Assembly: GCA_002839855.1 (NCBI GenBank) | Contig: PGYV01000015.1 | Location: forward strand, 1 to 64,000 | Source of the DNA: Candidatus Goldiibacteriota bacterium HGW-Goldbacteria-1 | Lineage (GTDB): Bacteria; Oederibacteriota; PGYV01 | Direction of reading: 5' to 3' | DNA: 64,000 bases | Part shown: positions 1 through 9,446 of the stretch, piece by piece | Layout: each line of letters begins with the position of its first letter | Numbering within the stretch: position 1 is the stretch's first letter | Position numbers and translations under genes: made by a program | Notes under the pieces: model-generated | What the model was told of the DNA's origin: nothing | The model's database searches: none | The model's input: the letters and a program-made list of their open reading frames with translations, nothing else

Positions 1-1
1 G

Positions 2-1936
2 GAAGACGCTGAAGACGGGGACAACACCAACCTGTTCGGCGGATACTGGTACACATATCAGGACGGCACAGGCGCGGCAGTTGTTCCGGTACCGGAAACA
101 GCAGGCGGCGGAACATTTGCAATGACAGCTGGCGGATATAATGGCTCGGCTATGGCTGCTAACTTTACAGGAACAGTAGGCCCGATAACAGCGGCAAACA
201 ATGACTATCCTTCAATAGGAATGGGTTCGCAGTTAAATTCAATGGCAGGCGCGCCTCCTGAAGGCACTGGTCAGGTAACTGATATTTCGGGATGCACCGG
301 CGTAAGGTTTTATGCAAAAGGCGATAATAAAGCGTATCATATTAAGATACCTTATACGACATCCGCGGACGCTTCTTTAACCGGATACAACGACTATCGT
401 TATGATTTTACGGCCCCTTTAGCATGGACCTTAATTGATATTCCGTTTACACTTTTTGCTCAGGCAACGGGATGGGGTACTGCGTATCCTTTACTTGAAG
501 TACTTGCAAATGCAAAAGCATTACAGTTCCAGACAAGCTTTAACGCAACCACAGGAACAACAACAGCAGATCTTTGGATAGATGATTTAATCATCTATGG
601 TTGCGCTGTATGCCCGACACCGCCTCCTACAGGAAATACTGCAACACCGACCAATACAGTACCTGCGGGCGCGACATCAACAAATACACACACGGCAACA
701 AACACACACACGGCAACAAATACAAACACAATACCCGGCCCGACAGCAACATTTACAAATACCGTAGCGGTTCTTGGCGTTGATACTGTTACGCTGGTTC
801 CGGGTACAGGTACGATAACAATACCTTCGGTTTCCACTGTAACTGTAAACTTTAACATCACCGGACAGAACGCGACAAGCACGTTAATAGAACTTGTTGA
901 CGGTAGCGGAACAGCAGTGGCAACACTTTATAACAGCGGTACAACGATTGCTCCGGGAGCTCAGTCTATAAATGTTTCCACGGCAGGGATTACCGGAATA
1001 CCTGACGGCATCTATATTGTAAGGGTAACGGTTATGAATTCAGGGCTTGGGCAGATGGCAATGGCTTCCAGTGCAAGCAGAGCATGGTCTTTGGCACCGA
1101 CGGGTCCGACCGCCACAAATACAAATACACACACAGCTACACACACACATACAAATACAAACACATATACAGCCACAGTAACAAACACTCCTACAGGGCC
1201 TACGGCAACACCTACGGCAACGGATGTTCCGGGAAATATAACGGTAAGTAATGTGACGGTTCTTTCGTTAATTGATATACCGTCGCTTACAACAGTTCCC
1301 GTACAGTTCCAGATTGGTGTTGAATCTGCGCAGCAGGTTCAGATTATACTGGCTTCTGCCGGTTCATCAGACCCGATAGGTATTTACACATTAACGGATG
1401 AACTTGGTATCGGCGTACACACAGTATTAATACCTGCGTCATGGTTTGCCACGATACCTTCGGGTAATTACGTATTTAACGTAAAGGTGACAAATACAGA
1501 CAGCGGTAATACGGATATGTCCGGAAGCAATATCGCGGTATTAACAAACGCCGGAGTACCGACATTAACACCGACACCTGTTGTAACGCCGGATTCAGAC
1601 CTTGAAATACCTGATGATAAGCCGTTCTTCAGCTATCCAAACCCGGCAGATGCAACCAGGGATGTTAATATTAAGTTCTTTATCACAAAGAACGCCAAGA
1701 CAGTAACGTTTAAGATGTACACGTCATCGTCAAGGCTTGTAAAACAGCTTGAAGTACCTGCCTCAGAAATTAACAGGGGCTTCAGAAGCCTTACGGCAGG
1801 CGACAATATTATTACTGTCCCGGCCGAATACTTCAAGAGCCTGTCAAACGGTACCTATTACTATGTAATAATGGTAAAAGATGACGCAGGCAAAGAAGCA
1901 AGATCTTCAGTAGATAAGATAATAATAGTAAAATAA
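2..1936 (+). CDS. Multidomain secreted protein with Thr-rich linkers and C-terminal sorting-like domain (5' partial)
   Basis: The reading frame is open to the left edge, so the gene begins outside the window. Visible residues start with an acidic stretch and GGYWYTYQD, matching the region after the linker in the lipoprotein at 12637. This supports a CIA30/CBM11-like galactose-binding fold ending in LWIDDLIIYG near 600. Two Ig-like beta domains follow (roughly 780-1080 and 1240-1540), separated by Thr/Asn linkers rich in TNTHTATNT. The last ~110 residues begin with FSYPNPA and end with DKIIIVK. They resemble the ends of the proteins at 2438 and, more distantly, 17265, and fit a FlgD-Ig or secretion-CTD type domain. 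Likely extracellular and carbohydrate-associated; no catalytic domain is visible in the part present. Confidence 0.8.
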   Translation, partial: EDAEDGDNTNLFGGYWYTYQDGTGAAVVPVPETAGGGTFAMTAGGYNGSAMAANFTGTVGPITAANNDYPSIGMGSQLNSMAGAPPEGTGQVTDISGCTGVRFYAKGDNKAYHIKIPYTTSADASLTGYNDYRYDFTAPLAWTLIDIPFTLFAQATGWGTAYPLLEVLANAKALQFQTSFNATTGTTTADLWIDDLIIYGCAVCPTPPPTGNTATPTNTVPAGATSTNTHTATNTHTATNTNTIPGPTATFTNTVAVLGVDTVTLVPGTGTITIPSVSTVTVNFNITGQNATSTLIELVDGSGTAVATLYNSGTTIAPGAQSINVSTAGITGIPDGIYIVRVTVMNSGLGQMAMASSASRAWSLAPTGPTATNTNTHTATHTHTNTNTYTATVTNTPTGPTATPTATDVPGNITVSNVTVLSLIDIPSLTTVPVQFQIGVESAQQVQIILASAGSSDPIGIYTLTDELGIGVHTVLIPASWFATIPSGNYVFNVKVTNTDSGNTDMSGSNIAVLTNAGVPTLTPTPVVTPDSDLEIPDDKPFFSYPNPADATRDVNIKFFITKNAKTVTFKMYTSSSRLVKQLEVPASEINRGFRSLTAGDNIITVPAEYFKSLSNGTYYYVIMVKDDAGKEARSSVDKIIIVK

Positions 1937-1955
1937 TAAGCAATAACTGACATAC

Positions 1956-1987
1956 AAAAAGGCGGGATGATATTCATCCCGCCTTTT
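1956..1987 (+). terminator. Rho-independent terminator after the partial secreted protein
   Basis: A near-perfect stem (AAAAAGGCGGGATGA paired with TCATCCCGCCTTTTT) with a 3-nt loop runs into a T tract 20 nt after the stop codon. Confidence 0.9.
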
Positions 1988-2437
1988 TTGTTTGTATTTA
2001 TGTTTTTGTTTTTGTAGGGACAGCGCTCCCGCGCTGTCCGGCTTTTTGTTTTGTTATTTGTTTATGGTTTGGGTTTGGTAGACGCGGGTCTTTAATATCG
2101 CATCTATATCAAACTTCATGCGATATTATCCGCGGCAGTTGGTTTGTATCTGTAGGGCGTCTCTTGACTGCAGGTGTTGTAATAGCATAAAAGTTGAGTG
2201 ACTTTTTGTTAATAAATATTGCGGTTTTAGGTGCGGTTAGATATTTGTTTTTCACCTGCTTTTTCGCAAAAATAGATGCTGAAAATCGTGAAATATGCCA
2301 TGATTAACGATACATTTCAATCGTTTTACAATACAAAACCTTGTTCAAAATACGAAACTTTTTATACGTTTAATTGTCTAAATATATGGTAAATTATATA
2401 CATTAGGCTGCTAATCTAAACAGGCAGGTTCACAGCA
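1988..2437. other. Gene-free spacer with two hairpin repeat elements and an AT-rich promoter region
   Basis: No coding potential is seen. 2018-2039 is a class A hairpin (GGACAGCGC / GCGCTGTCC). 2075-2142 is a class B element whose normal short loop is replaced by a longer insert that itself contains an inverted repeat (AATATCGCAT / ATGCGATATT). The rest is AT-rich, with a dyad AACGAT-N8-ATCGTT at 2306-2325 that could be a regulator site for the downstream cellulase gene. Confidence 0.6.
2374..2402 (+). promoter_or_regulatory. Candidate sigma-70-type promoter for the GH9 gene
   Basis: TTGTCT (2374-2379) and TATACA (2397-2402) are separated by 17 nt, 35 nt before the start codon, in an AT-rich region. 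Confidence 0.45.
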
Positions 2438-5400
2438 ATGAAAAAAGCCTTAATTACAGTAGCGGCAATTATTGCCGTATTATCTTCTGTTAACCTTTTT
2501 GCGGCGCATGATTACAGGCAGGCGTTGTATTTATCCACATATTATTACGGCGCGCAGCGATGCGGCAATACCGGTTCGTGGATACACGGCGCATGCCATG
2601 TAAAAGACGGGCAGACAGTAAGCAGAGACCTGACAGGCGGCTGGCACGACTGCGGTGACCATGTATTATTCGGGCAGACAGCGCCTTATGCCGCGTCGGT
2701 TCTTCTTCACTCTTATGTTGAATTTAAACCGTCACATGAAGACAGATATACTCAGGCAAATTCCGCGCCTCCCGCAAACGGAATTCCGGATATCCTTGAT
2801 GAAGCTAAAATTATGACGGACTGGCTTATAAAAGCGCACACAGGCGCCGGTTTTTATTACCAGAAAGGCAACGGCGATTATGATCACAAACATATGTCTG
2901 AACCTGTTTATTATGGCAATACTTACAATGTTACAGAAGGCGGGGAAAAAGACGGCGGAAGGCCTGTAAGTTTTGCAGGTTCCGGCGCCAGCAATATTGC
3001 CGGAAACTCTGCTGCCGCATTGGCGCTTATGGCAATAGCTTATGCGCCGTATGATTCAGCTTATGCCGATACCTGTTATACAAAAGCCAAAGCGTATCTT
3101 GCCACGGGAGAAACAAGCCCTAACGCCGTTGGCGGCGGAGGTTATTATCCGGCAGGCAACTGGGGCGATGATATGGCATGGGGCGCCATTGCAATAAGAA
3201 AAGCTGCTGTGGCAAGGGGAAATTCCGCTGACGCTTCAACGTATCTTACAAAGGCGCAGGGTTTTACAGGCAACAGCTACACAATGCCCACCAACTGGAT
3301 ATTCTGCTATGACCACACGGAACCTATTGCCGCTTATGAATTATATAAAGCCGGCGACACAAGTCAGCTTGCAAAGTTAAAAACAGAAGTGGACAGCTAC
3401 AGGGCGTCAATGGTGACCTGCGGTACAGGTTCGTATGCTTTTAAGACGGAATGGGGCTCATTAAGATACGCCGCCAATATGGCTTATATAGCGGCGCTTT
3501 ACAGCAATATAGCCACAGGTACGGAAAAAACAAACGCGGTTACATTTTTAAAAAATAATATTGATTTTGTTTTGGGAACTCATGGCGATATAGCCGGCTC
3601 TCCGGGTGCGCCCGCGGGCAGGTCTTTTTTAATAGGGTACACCAATCCGGATAATGCTGCAGCCGGTTCGGTCGCGCACCCGCATCACCGCGCCGCGTTT
3701 GGAAGGACAACTGACGCCGATACCAAATGGCCGCAGGAAAATGCAAGCCCCGGAAGCGTTCCATATTTATATCAGCTTAAAGGCGCGCTTGTCGGCGGGC
3801 CGCGTTCATCGTGCGGTAATTATAATGACAAGATAGATGATTATGTGGCAAATGAAGTGGGTGTTGATTATAACGCAGGTTTTGTGGGTTCTGTCGCGGC
3901 GTATATTGCGATAAGCAATCCGGCAACACCAACTTACACACACACTCCGTCAAAGACAAACACGCCTGACCCGGCGTGGACAAAGACTTTCACGTACACC
4001 GCTACAGCAACAGCGACGATAACTCCAATACCGCCCTTGACAAGCAGGCTTAACCTTGAAGTAAAAACTAATGGAAGCGTGGCTTCGTGTACGGATAATT
4101 CTTTTGGTTTTGATTATAGGATTACAAACTGGGAAACTACGGCGGTTAGTGCTTCAAATATTACGGTTGTTATCTGGCTTGGGACAACAGGAACGATAGC
4201 AGGCGCAATAGATTCTGCGGCAAAATATAATGCGGACGGTTCGGGGTATTCGTCAATAAGCCCCACGCTTGCATCCTCTGCGGGTGAAACCTGCACGGGC
4301 GGCACAAAAAAAGTTGTTATTTCTTTTCCTGCAACGGATATTCCTGCCAACGGCGGATATATTATTGTGCAGGGCAGGCTTAACAGGGACGGTTATCAGA
4401 CGCCTTTTGATGCTGAATGCGATGATTATGCGAAGATAGAAAAAACATGGACCACTTATCAGAATAACAGCGGGCACGTGCTTTATCAGGGAACAAACCT
4501 GGTATGTGAATACGTAAGCAATACAACGCGGGATACGGCGACAGGCAGGCATGTCTGTACGGGAGCAACGGGCTGCCCGGACGCCACCACATCAACACCC
4601 ACAAATACAAGAACTTATACATCCACGCATACGGCAACAAACACCCACACATACACTTACACATCCACCAATACAAGAACCAATACGCCCACCGCTTCCA
4701 ACACAAACACACATACCGCGACAAATACGCCAATACCGCCTACGGCCACATATACTTATACGGCTTCAAATACACGCACAAATACCTTCACGGCAACCAA
4801 CACACCAATTCCGCCGACAGCCACATATACAAATACGGCTTCAAATACCAACACAAACACCTCTACTGCAACCAACACGGCGATACCGCCTACGGCCACA
4901 TATACTTATACGGCTTCAAATACGCGGACAAACACTTACACCGCGACAAATACGCCTATACCGAATACAGCCACCTTTACAAATACAGCAACCAGCACGT
5001 TTACAAATACAAGCACTTTAACAAACACGCCTACTGATACGTTTACAAACACCCACACTTCAACAAATACGCCGACTGATACTTCCACTTATACGCATAC
5101 AATAACAAACACTTATACCAATACGCACACAAATACATTTACAGCAACTGATACTTTTACGTCCACCTTTACCCGTACTTTTACCGTGACGAATACTTTT
5201 ACCAATACGCCTACAGACACACACACGCATACGGCAACCGCCACGCCGATACCCGGCGGGCCGGATCTTGTAATCCTGTCAGCTTCAATTACCGTGCAGA
5301 ATCCTGTGCCGTGCATTATCGGCGCGGGAATGCAGGCGCAGGGAATACTTGTAACATACAGAAATCAGGGCAGCGACCCGTCAGCGGCTTTTGTAATTGA

Positions 5401-6520
5401 TGTTGACGGCAATACTGTTACGGTATCAGACCTTCCGCCGGGTGGAAGCGGTTCGTTCTGGATGCAGTATGTGCCTTCGGGCGCTGTAAATATAACAGCG
5501 GATATATTTGATAATGTTATAGAACTTGATGAAACAAATAATGTATTTACCGGAGTTTTAATAACACCGACAACAATTCCACAGTGTACAAACACATTTA
5601 CCAATACCGCAACTGACACAAATACACCCACTGCGACAGATACCGCTACAAACACACAGACTTACACAAACACGCCGACTGAAACATATACAAATACGCC
5701 GACTTACACGGCTACGGATACGGCAACGCTGACATACACTGCCACTTATTCATATACGGCAACTAATACCGCTGAAAACACGGCAACGGAAACAAACACT
5801 CCTGTTGATACTCCGACTGAAACATACACGGCGGTTAACACAGCCACACACACAAATACTGAAGTTAATACTCCTACTTACACTTATACCGCGGTTAATA
5901 CCGCCACAAACACAAATACAGCTGTATTCACTGCAACGCATACCAATACTTCAACTGTGCCTGCGCTTACCAATACAAACACAGCCACATTCACGCATAC
6001 GCACACAAATACATTCACAAATACTCATACGCCAACAGTTCCAACTTCAACTTTCACAAACACACATACGGCCACAAATACGCACACTGCAACTGTTCCG
6101 ACATCAACAAATACATATACATCCACGCAGACGTTTACCAATACACCTACGGTCACGCATACTCACACCCCGGTATGGACGCCGTCGCCTACGCCTGACG
6201 GCAAAATTTCAATACCTGAAAAACCGCTTATATATCCCAATCCTGTAAGCGGGGATGGTACGGTAAAAATAAGGTTCTTAATTACAAAACAGGCAAAGGT
6301 AATAAAAATTAAAATATACACTGTTTCCGCAAGGCTTGTAAAATACGCGGAAATAAACACATCAGACAGGAATTTAATGCAGGGCTATAATGTTATAGAG
6401 CTGCCGGAATATATGTTAAGGCAGCTGGCAAGGGGAACGTACTATTACTCCATAACCGCGGAAGACGCGGAAGGCAATAAAGCAAGGGCAAAGACGGATA
6501 AGATTATTATTATGAAATAA
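2438..6520 (+). CDS. Secreted glycoside hydrolase family 9 (endoglucanase-like), multidomain
   Basis: 1360 residues. A signal peptide (about 1-22) precedes a GH9 catalytic domain (about 23-495). GGWHDCGDHV carries the paired aspartates D71 and D74 (the usual DAGD motif reads DCGD), HPHHR lies at 414-418, and NEVGVDYNAGF contains the expected acid E473. GH9 enzymes hydrolyse beta-1,4-glucans such as cellulose. A beta domain at about 534-707 resembles CBM3 (ITNWET motif). Then come a Thr/Asn/Pro linker (708-935), a CARDB-like domain (940-1043, ending ELDETNNVF), a second linker (1045-1250) and a C-terminal domain (1254-1360, YPNPV to DKIIIMK) shared with the neighbour upstream. The enzyme is most likely extracellular or cell-surface anchored. 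The GH9 call is firm; the accessory domains are by resemblance. Confidence 0.93.
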   Translation: MKKALITVAAIIAVLSSVNLFAAHDYRQALYLSTYYYGAQRCGNTGSWIHGACHVKDGQTVSRDLTGGWHDCGDHVLFGQTAPYAASVLLHSYVEFKPSHEDRYTQANSAPPANGIPDILDEAKIMTDWLIKAHTGAGFYYQKGNGDYDHKHMSEPVYYGNTYNVTEGGEKDGGRPVSFAGSGASNIAGNSAAALALMAIAYAPYDSAYADTCYTKAKAYLATGETSPNAVGGGGYYPAGNWGDDMAWGAIAIRKAAVARGNSADASTYLTKAQGFTGNSYTMPTNWIFCYDHTEPIAAYELYKAGDTSQLAKLKTEVDSYRASMVTCGTGSYAFKTEWGSLRYAANMAYIAALYSNIATGTEKTNAVTFLKNNIDFVLGTHGDIAGSPGAPAGRSFLIGYTNPDNAAAGSVAHPHHRAAFGRTTDADTKWPQENASPGSVPYLYQLKGALVGGPRSSCGNYNDKIDDYVANEVGVDYNAGFVGSVAAYIAISNPATPTYTHTPSKTNTPDPAWTKTFTYTATATATITPIPPLTSRLNLEVKTNGSVASCTDNSFGFDYRITNWETTAVSASNITVVIWLGTTGTIAGAIDSAAKYNADGSGYSSISPTLASSAGETCTGGTKKVVISFPATDIPANGGYIIVQGRLNRDGYQTPFDAECDDYAKIEKTWTTYQNNSGHVLYQGTNLVCEYVSNTTRDTATGRHVCTGATGCPDATTSTPTNTRTYTSTHTATNTHTYTYTSTNTRTNTPTASNTNTHTATNTPIPPTATYTYTASNTRTNTFTATNTPIPPTATYTNTASNTNTNTSTATNTAIPPTATYTYTASNTRTNTYTATNTPIPNTATFTNTATSTFTNTSTLTNTPTDTFTNTHTSTNTPTDTSTYTHTITNTYTNTHTNTFTATDTFTSTFTRTFTVTNTFTNTPTDTHTHTATATPIPGGPDLVILSASITVQNPVPCIIGAGMQAQGILVTYRNQGSDPSAAFVIDVDGNTVTVSDLPPGGSGSFWMQYVPSGAVNITADIFDNVIELDETNNVFTGVLITPTTIPQCTNTFTNTATDTNTPTATDTATNTQTYTNTPTETYTNTPTYTATDTATLTYTATYSYTATNTAENTATETNTPVDTPTETYTAVNTATHTNTEVNTPTYTYTAVNTATNTNTAVFTATHTNTSTVPALTNTNTATFTHTHTNTFTNTHTPTVPTSTFTNTHTATNTHTATVPTSTNTYTSTQTFTNTPTVTHTHTPVWTPSPTPDGKISIPEKPLIYPNPVSGDGTVKIRFLITKQAKVIKIKIYTVSARLVKYAEINTSDRNLMQGYNVIELPEYMLRQLARGTYYYSITAEDAEGNKARAKTDKIIIMK
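4730..4980 (+). repeat. 75-bp coding tandem repeat in the GH9 linker
   Basis: The motif CAATACCGCC/CAATTCCGCC/CGATACCGCC/CTATACCGAA recurs at 4731, 4806, 4881 and 4956, exactly 75 bp apart. It encodes about 25 residues per unit of the TNTPIPPTATYTYTASNT type. Flanking linker DNA (4585-5250 and 5585-6180) is lower-order ACA/AAY repetition. Confidence 0.85.
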
Positions 6521-6528
6521 TATAGAGG

Positions 6529-6790
6529 CTTGGATGCTTAGAAGGCTTGGAGGTTTGGTATTGGTAGGCGCATCCCTTTAGGGTGCGGCAGTTGAATAGA
6601 AAGATATTTAAGCTGTTTGAAGTTTAGGTTTGGTTCTGGTAGACGCGGGTCTTTAGCCCGCGGAATTTGATTTAAATGGATGTGAATTAAGCTATAAGCA
6701 ATTAAGCAGAAGCGAAAACGGAAGAAATTTGTTTCGCTATAGCTTAATTGCTTAATTCGTTAATAAGCTATAGCGAATTTTAACGTTAAA
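6529..6790. repeat. Composite intergenic repeat (D-B-B-C order)
   Basis: The 373-bp gap before the next gene holds a 'cttggatgcttagaaggcttgg' tract (class D, about 6529-6558). Two class B hairpins follow at 6563-6594 (stem around CATCCCTTTAGGGTG) and 6638-6663 (GCGGGTCTTTAGCCCGC). A class C stretch at about 6688-6780 has AAGCTATAAGCAATTAAGC facing GCTATAGCTTAATTGCTTAA, a long imperfect inverted repeat. No gene is seen. Confidence 0.75.
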
Positions 6791-6818
6791 ATTTAATGAT
6801 TAATACGTTAAAAATTAA

Positions 6819-6846
6819 TTGACCGAACTGAAATTTCTGCTATAAT
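6819..6846 (+). promoter_or_regulatory. Promoter of the first SLH-like barrel gene
   Basis: TTGACC (6819-6824), a 16-nt spacer and a consensus TATAAT (6841-6846), 48 nt upstream of the ATG, which has a strong AAGGAGA ribosome site. Confidence 0.75.
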
Positions 6847-6893
6847 AAGCGGACATTATTACAAAACAGGGAAATTTTGTTAAGGAGATAAGC

Positions 6894-9332
6894 ATGAAAA
6901 AAATTGCAATTCCACTTATCCTAATATTTGTTTTTTCCGCGTCTGTATTTGCTTTAACAGACACAGAGAATTTAATCATTCCTCAGACAGACCCCATCTA
7001 TCATGATTTTTACCTGCTTGCGCAGTCGGGTGTAATTACATCCGTAATGCCGGATACTTTTAAAACAATACCAATGAGCTCGTATGACGCAGCAAGGTAT
7101 ATTGTGGAAGGCGCAAATAATATTATAGCCGCCACAAGCGTTGCCCCCGGCACCAATACGCAGGGCAAGACAGCCATGTTAAGAAAATATTTTGATATTT
7201 ACAGGGCAAAAGCATTTGAAATTTATAACAAAACAATAGAGATGAGAAAAAGGGTTCAGGCCGCGGAAAAACTTCTTTCCAACCCGGAAATAGCTGGCTT
7301 TAAAGCATACATAGAAGAGATATATCCGGAAACAATAGAAGCGGGAATGGAACACGAAAAGACCACATACCGCGGTATTCCTCCGTTTAAAGTGCAGGGT
7401 ATGTTAACCGCGCGCTGGCAGGACGTTGAAGCTTTTGGCGTCTCTCCCGTGCACCATACATCACTTGGCGGAACGTTCATGCAGCTGTGGACAGAAGGCG
7501 TAATAACGCAGGACATTAACTTTAAATTAAACCTTACCTTTGAAAAACCCTGGAACGAAGCAGAAAAGAAACTTATTCTTTCTGACGGCACGCCGGTAAT
7601 GAATTATCCCGAATACTGGGGGACGGGACAGAGATTCCTTGACAAATACACAATCAATATAGGCGCTTTTGGATGGGCTATTTCCACAGGGTTCTTCTGG
7701 GAAGATATTACTCCGTTTGTCGCAAAATCCGTGCTTTCAAACAGGCCGGCTTTATTTGACCGCGACCATTACGCGCTTGAAGAGACCACAAAAGGCCATT
7801 ATGAAAACGCGTTTTTGCACTCCTTTGTCGCGCGCGGCGATATCTGGTCAAAACACGGCTTTATGGGTATAGCGCTTTACAACAACGATTTCTTCGGCAC
7901 TAAAGGCAGGCTTAAGCTTATGGCAGGCAAAGCCGAAAAATTTGAAGAATTCTATGATGTGCTTTACCTTTATGAATTCGCGGGAAGGTATTTGCAGCCG
8001 CTGGAATTTGGTCCTTTAAAAGCTTCGCATATTGCGGTTAACTTTTTTAACACTTCAAATGATAAAAGTGAAATCATATCAAGCGACCCGCAGACACCCG
8101 CTGATTATAACTATCCTCTTGCGCCTGACGGTTATTTGAAGGCGAACACAATAGTAGGCGGCGACGCCAAGTTAAACTTTATGGATATTTTTGAATTAAC
8201 CGGGGAATACGAATTTTCAGATTACCACGGCTGGATGAAGCCTTTTGACCCTATTGACTTATATTCGCCCAGGGTAAACGCGGCGGGCAGCGCGGCTTAT
8301 GTGCAGGGTAAACTTAAAACCCACGCGACAATTACAGGCAAGTATTCTAAAATTGACCCTACATATATAGCAGATGCTTCTGCTATCATTGACACTACAT
8401 ATTACCAGCTTAACACCCCGCCGGATGATTCAAGGCATGCAAAACTGGATTGGCACTCTTATTCCGGCGACCCTACGCTTCTTTATAATAATGCCCAGAG
8501 AATTGACCTGCTTGCAAGCGTGCCTATACCGGGAGGTTTTTTAAACTTCACTTACGGCACAGCATCGCAGATAAACCCGACCACAAACAGGCTTTATGTT
8601 GACCACTTTGTTTCGGGAAACAGGCTTACAGGCCCTATGTGGTGGCATCTATTTTATAGCAGTTATGGATATCCGGATAATAGTGGAGATTTTTCAGGGT
8701 TCTGGAAGTATAATGATCCGGATGGTTTAACAGGCGGACTGCATAGAATTGGAACTTACAGCGGAAAACGTTATCTTATAACAGACAAGTGGCTTACCAA
8801 CAAAGAAGTAATAGTTCTTGATGTTGACCCGCTTGACCGTTCAAAGAAATACACCAATAATGCCTCTGTTGAATTAAAACTTCAGCTCAATAAGATTTTA
8901 GGTATGAAAGATAATTTATTTGTTCAGGCATACGGTGAACTTGTGACTGTATGGCCGGGCGCTGACCTTATGGTAACATTTGGCGACAGAAAAGCATTTT
9001 TCACGCAGAATCTTTTAAGCGGGTTCATATACTTTAACCCGACAAGAAAGATAGGATTAATGGCAGAAGCTTCGATAGAACGCTGGTCCTCTTCGCAGTC
9101 TGTAGCGCTTACAAACAGGGATATTAAAAAGCCTGTTGAATATCTTGATAACAGCTACGGCCTTGGCCTTGATTATGACTTTGCGCCAAGGACGTCGTTA
9201 TATATAAGGGCCAAAAGGTTCTTCCACCAGGATTTATATTACAAGGATTACAGGGACACACCTACAAGCGCCTGGAAAACCCAGGACTTTGACGGCTGGT
9301 TCCTGTTTATGGAAGTTAAAAACTTCTTTTAA
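6894..9332 (+). CDS. Large outer-membrane beta-barrel with N-terminal SLH-like segment
   Basis: 812 residues with a signal peptide (MKKIAIPLILIFVFSASVFA). The mature N-terminus (DPIYHDFYLLAQSGVI, then a Ser-Tyr-Asp-Ala-Ala-Arg segment) resembles either an S-layer-homology segment or the start of Wzi-like capsule-assembly barrels. A helical stretch at about 85-150 may form a coiled coil. The rest is rich in aromatic, alternating beta strands and ends in WFLFMEVKNFF, a barrel-like terminus with a final Phe. Its organisation parallels the next gene. Likely a porin or surface-polysaccharide-associated barrel, perhaps anchored to the cell wall by the N-terminus. No transport substrate can be read from the sequence. 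Confidence 0.65.
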   Translation: MKKIAIPLILIFVFSASVFALTDTENLIIPQTDPIYHDFYLLAQSGVITSVMPDTFKTIPMSSYDAARYIVEGANNIIAATSVAPGTNTQGKTAMLRKYFDIYRAKAFEIYNKTIEMRKRVQAAEKLLSNPEIAGFKAYIEEIYPETIEAGMEHEKTTYRGIPPFKVQGMLTARWQDVEAFGVSPVHHTSLGGTFMQLWTEGVITQDINFKLNLTFEKPWNEAEKKLILSDGTPVMNYPEYWGTGQRFLDKYTINIGAFGWAISTGFFWEDITPFVAKSVLSNRPALFDRDHYALEETTKGHYENAFLHSFVARGDIWSKHGFMGIALYNNDFFGTKGRLKLMAGKAEKFEEFYDVLYLYEFAGRYLQPLEFGPLKASHIAVNFFNTSNDKSEIISSDPQTPADYNYPLAPDGYLKANTIVGGDAKLNFMDIFELTGEYEFSDYHGWMKPFDPIDLYSPRVNAAGSAAYVQGKLKTHATITGKYSKIDPTYIADASAIIDTTYYQLNTPPDDSRHAKLDWHSYSGDPTLLYNNAQRIDLLASVPIPGGFLNFTYGTASQINPTTNRLYVDHFVSGNRLTGPMWWHLFYSSYGYPDNSGDFSGFWKYNDPDGLTGGLHRIGTYSGKRYLITDKWLTNKEVIVLDVDPLDRSKKYTNNASVELKLQLNKILGMKDNLFVQAYGELVTVWPGADLMVTFGDRKAFFTQNLLSGFIYFNPTRKIGLMAEASIERWSSSQSVALTNRDIKKPVEYLDNSYGLGLDYDFAPRTSLYIRAKRFFHQDLYYKDYRDTPTSAWKTQDFDGWFLFMEVKNFF

Positions 9333-9352
9333 GCATTTTTTTGTACTTGTAG

Positions 9353-9374
9353 GGACAGCGCTCCTGCGCTGTCC
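9353..9374. repeat. Class A hairpin repeat
   Basis: GGACAGCGC-TCCT-GCGCTGTCC, preceded by TTGTAG, lies in the 99-bp gap between the two barrel genes. The same hairpin occurs at 2018-2039 and, with a one-base change, at 45920-45940. Confidence 0.8.
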
Positions 9375-9446
9375 GCGTAAGGCTTGTAATGAAGGTCTTG
9401 TATTTAAAGATAAAAAATATTTACTAAATATATGGAGGTACACTTA

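Noticed and set aside
595-882. Antisense reading frame with VFVAVCVFV-type repeats
   Set aside because: It is the shadow of the Thr/Asn-rich linker (ACA/AAY repeats read backwards give Val/Cys/Phe codons); no ribosome site or start context.
4551-5021. Plus-strand reading frame inside the GH9 linker
   Set aside because: It is the out-of-frame reading of the repetitive linker DNA; composition and lack of a ribosome site argue against a gene.
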